Shown one piece after another: positions 5,927 through 7,224 of a stretch of DNA of 7,224 bases. The position numbers and the translations under genes were made by a program. Position 1 is the first letter of the stretch; every line of letters begins with the position of its first letter. The notes beneath the pieces are model-generated. The model worked only from the letters and a program-made list of their open reading frames with translations. It had not been told where the DNA came from and ran no database searches. Source of the DNA: Mycoplasmataceae bacterium (GTDB taxonomy: Bacteria > Bacillota_I > Bacilli_A > Mycoplasmatales > Hepatoplasmataceae); contig JABSQD010000023.1 of NCBI GenBank assembly GCA_013214765.1, forward strand, positions 1 through 7,224, written 5' to 3'.

Positions 5927-7224
5927 CTAAATCCCTCAATGAATATGGCCATTTTTAGAAAGTTCATCTCATGTTGTTCCAAATTGGTAAATCATTTTAT
6001 AACCTTCTTTAGATACGCCTTCTGGATGATCCATTATCATTGTATTATAATTCATAACTTGTAAGTCTGAAGTTGTGAAAAATACAATATTATCTGTAGC
6101 CATAGTCACTCCTAAAGGTAAGTTTGAATTTTCATCTATAGATGCATTCATATAATCTTGATTATAAATAAAATCATCTACCGTTATACCATTAGCTATA
6201 TCTGTATAATCTTTTTCTTTATAACCTCAATAAGATATTTCTCCATTAGCATCTGCTGAACTAAGTGATTCATCATGATTTTTATCATGTTCATCTATAT
6301 CTGTAATATCACCAAAATCTAATTTACTTTGTTTAATTCCTCTTGATTGTGTTCCTAAAAAAGTTCCTATTCTTCCAGCTTGATTTCCATCATATTCATC
6401 TTTATTAAATACAACACCTGGGGGAAGTTCGTTCTCTTTAGAAGTTTCTCAAGCTGTGTATGATCCATTATTTTCTAATGATTGATTTAATTTCAATTGT
6501 TCATTAAATCCTAAGCTTGCGACATTTTCATTAAATGATTTAATTAATATATCTAATGCTTCTTCATTTGTCCCTGTTCCATCAACCAACAAATCCATAA
6601 ATCCATTTTCTGTTTCTGAATAAATGTTATCAAACGCATTAATTCCAAATGCAGAATCTAATCATGATTTATATTGTGTATTATTCAATGTTCCAGAACC
6701 TGGAATTCCTGGTGTTAAACCTGCTTCAGATAAAGCTTCATGAGCTGTAGAAGAATAAGTAATATAATTAAATAATGCAAATGATAATCTAAAATCATTT
6801 CAATATGTTGATTCTTTTAAAAAAGTTCCATAATTTGATCCGACAATAACTTTTGAATTAAACTCTCCGTCTTCGTCTATTGTCCCATAATCAAGTTTAG
6901 AAGAATCATCAATACCAAACATTTCTATAGTTAATGGAGAACTTGCAGCGGCATTCCCAGCCATATATTCTCTTAATATATCAGCAACAAAATCCGGAAC
7001 TTTCATTATCATATTTAGTGGTGCTTTTATATAATTGCCGTCTTTATTATCTGGGGATATTCAATTCTCTCCACCATCTTCAGTTATCCCTAATCCTGAA
7101 AGAACTGAATCATTTAAATTTTGTTTTATAATATTTGAATATGGCAGATATGAAATTCCATCTGTTTTTTTAACTCCATCAATCATTTTTTCAGCAGTAT
7201 CTACTGAAACATATCCATTATTAG
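5927..7224 (-). CDS. pstS: PstS-like solute-binding protein, copy C (5' end outside window; apparently circularly permuted)
   Basis: About 432 codons up to the TAG at 5927-5929 are visible; by alignment with copy B about 85 N-terminal residues (signal anchor and STGxRQ loop) lie beyond the right edge. It is closely similar to copy B along its length: NNGYVSVDTAEKMIDGVKKT, TDGISYLPY and KAPLNMIMKVPDFVADILRE near the visible start, LLVDGTGTNEEALDILIKSF in the middle, GTQSRGIKQSKLDFGD after it, and IYQFGTTWDELSKNGHIHWG at the end. The DFG motif is closest here to PstS DFGASD. The EF-hand-like loop is degraded (G6 to E). Many Trp codons are TGA. It looks like a recent duplicate of copy B; further copies may lie upstream. 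The likely role is phosphate or similar anion capture for the downstream permease. Confidence 0.8.
6251..6286 (-). other. Degraded EF-hand-like loop in copy C
   Basis: The matching loop reads DKNHDESLSSAD. D1, N3, D5 and D12 remain, but Gly6, nearly invariant in EF-hand and dockerin loops, is Glu, and position 9 is Ser. Calcium affinity, if any in the family, should be reduced here. Confidence 0.55.

Noticed and set aside
2461..7224. Copies A to C as pseudogenes broken by many stop codons
   Set aside because: Every interruption is TGA, at conserved Trp positions and in one frame per gene. No TAA or TAG breaks the frames I followed, so these are intact genes under code 4.

Overview
The window comes from a very AT-rich bacterium of the Mollicutes type. 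Every long gene is interrupted by in-frame TGA at conserved tryptophan positions (for example the W in a repeated GTTW motif). TGA therefore reads as Trp (genetic code 4), which fits Mycoplasma, Mesoplasma, Entomoplasma or Spiroplasma relatives. Presence of pst genes, a fused PstC-PstA permease and Shine-Dalgarno sites suit this group, but I cannot name the genus.

All genes lie on the minus strand, so transcription runs from high to low coordinates. In that order there are three tandem paralogous genes for membrane-anchored PstS-like solute-binding proteins: copy C (5927-7224, 5' end outside the window), copy B (4284-5837, 517 aa) and copy A (2461-3981, 506 aa). Next comes one long gene for a fused PstC-PstA phosphate permease (200-2365, 721 aa). 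After a 3-base gap follows the start of another gene (196 to beyond position 1), whose visible part has no diagnostic motif; pstB or phoU would be expected there. The layout is a high-affinity phosphate (or related oxyanion) ABC transporter locus with three binding proteins for one permease.

The most interesting point is the build of the three binding proteins. By eye, motifs that mark the second half of ordinary PstS (the R..GSGT-like phosphate loop and the GAIGY-like strand) come first, just after the N-terminal membrane anchor. Motifs that mark the first half of PstS (the N-terminal GSGT loop, GSxxG.KQ..DFG, and the G..xxW-[DE]-L segment) come last and end the protein. This looks like a circularly permuted PstS. 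In addition, a 12-residue DxDxDG-type loop resembling a dockerin/EF-hand calcium site sits just after the DFG-like motif; it is intact in copies A and B and degraded in copy C. The proteins use an uncleaved signal anchor and lack a lipobox cysteine. These claims rest on motif reading alone and need structure prediction and profile searches.

Non-coding DNA is limited to short spacers. There is a 95-base spacer before the permease gene, a 302-base AT-rich spacer before copy A with two TTGACA hexamers, and an 89-base spacer before copy B with a perfect 14-bp hairpin and a tandem duplication of one of its arms. No RNA genes, insertion sequences or CRISPR arrays were seen.
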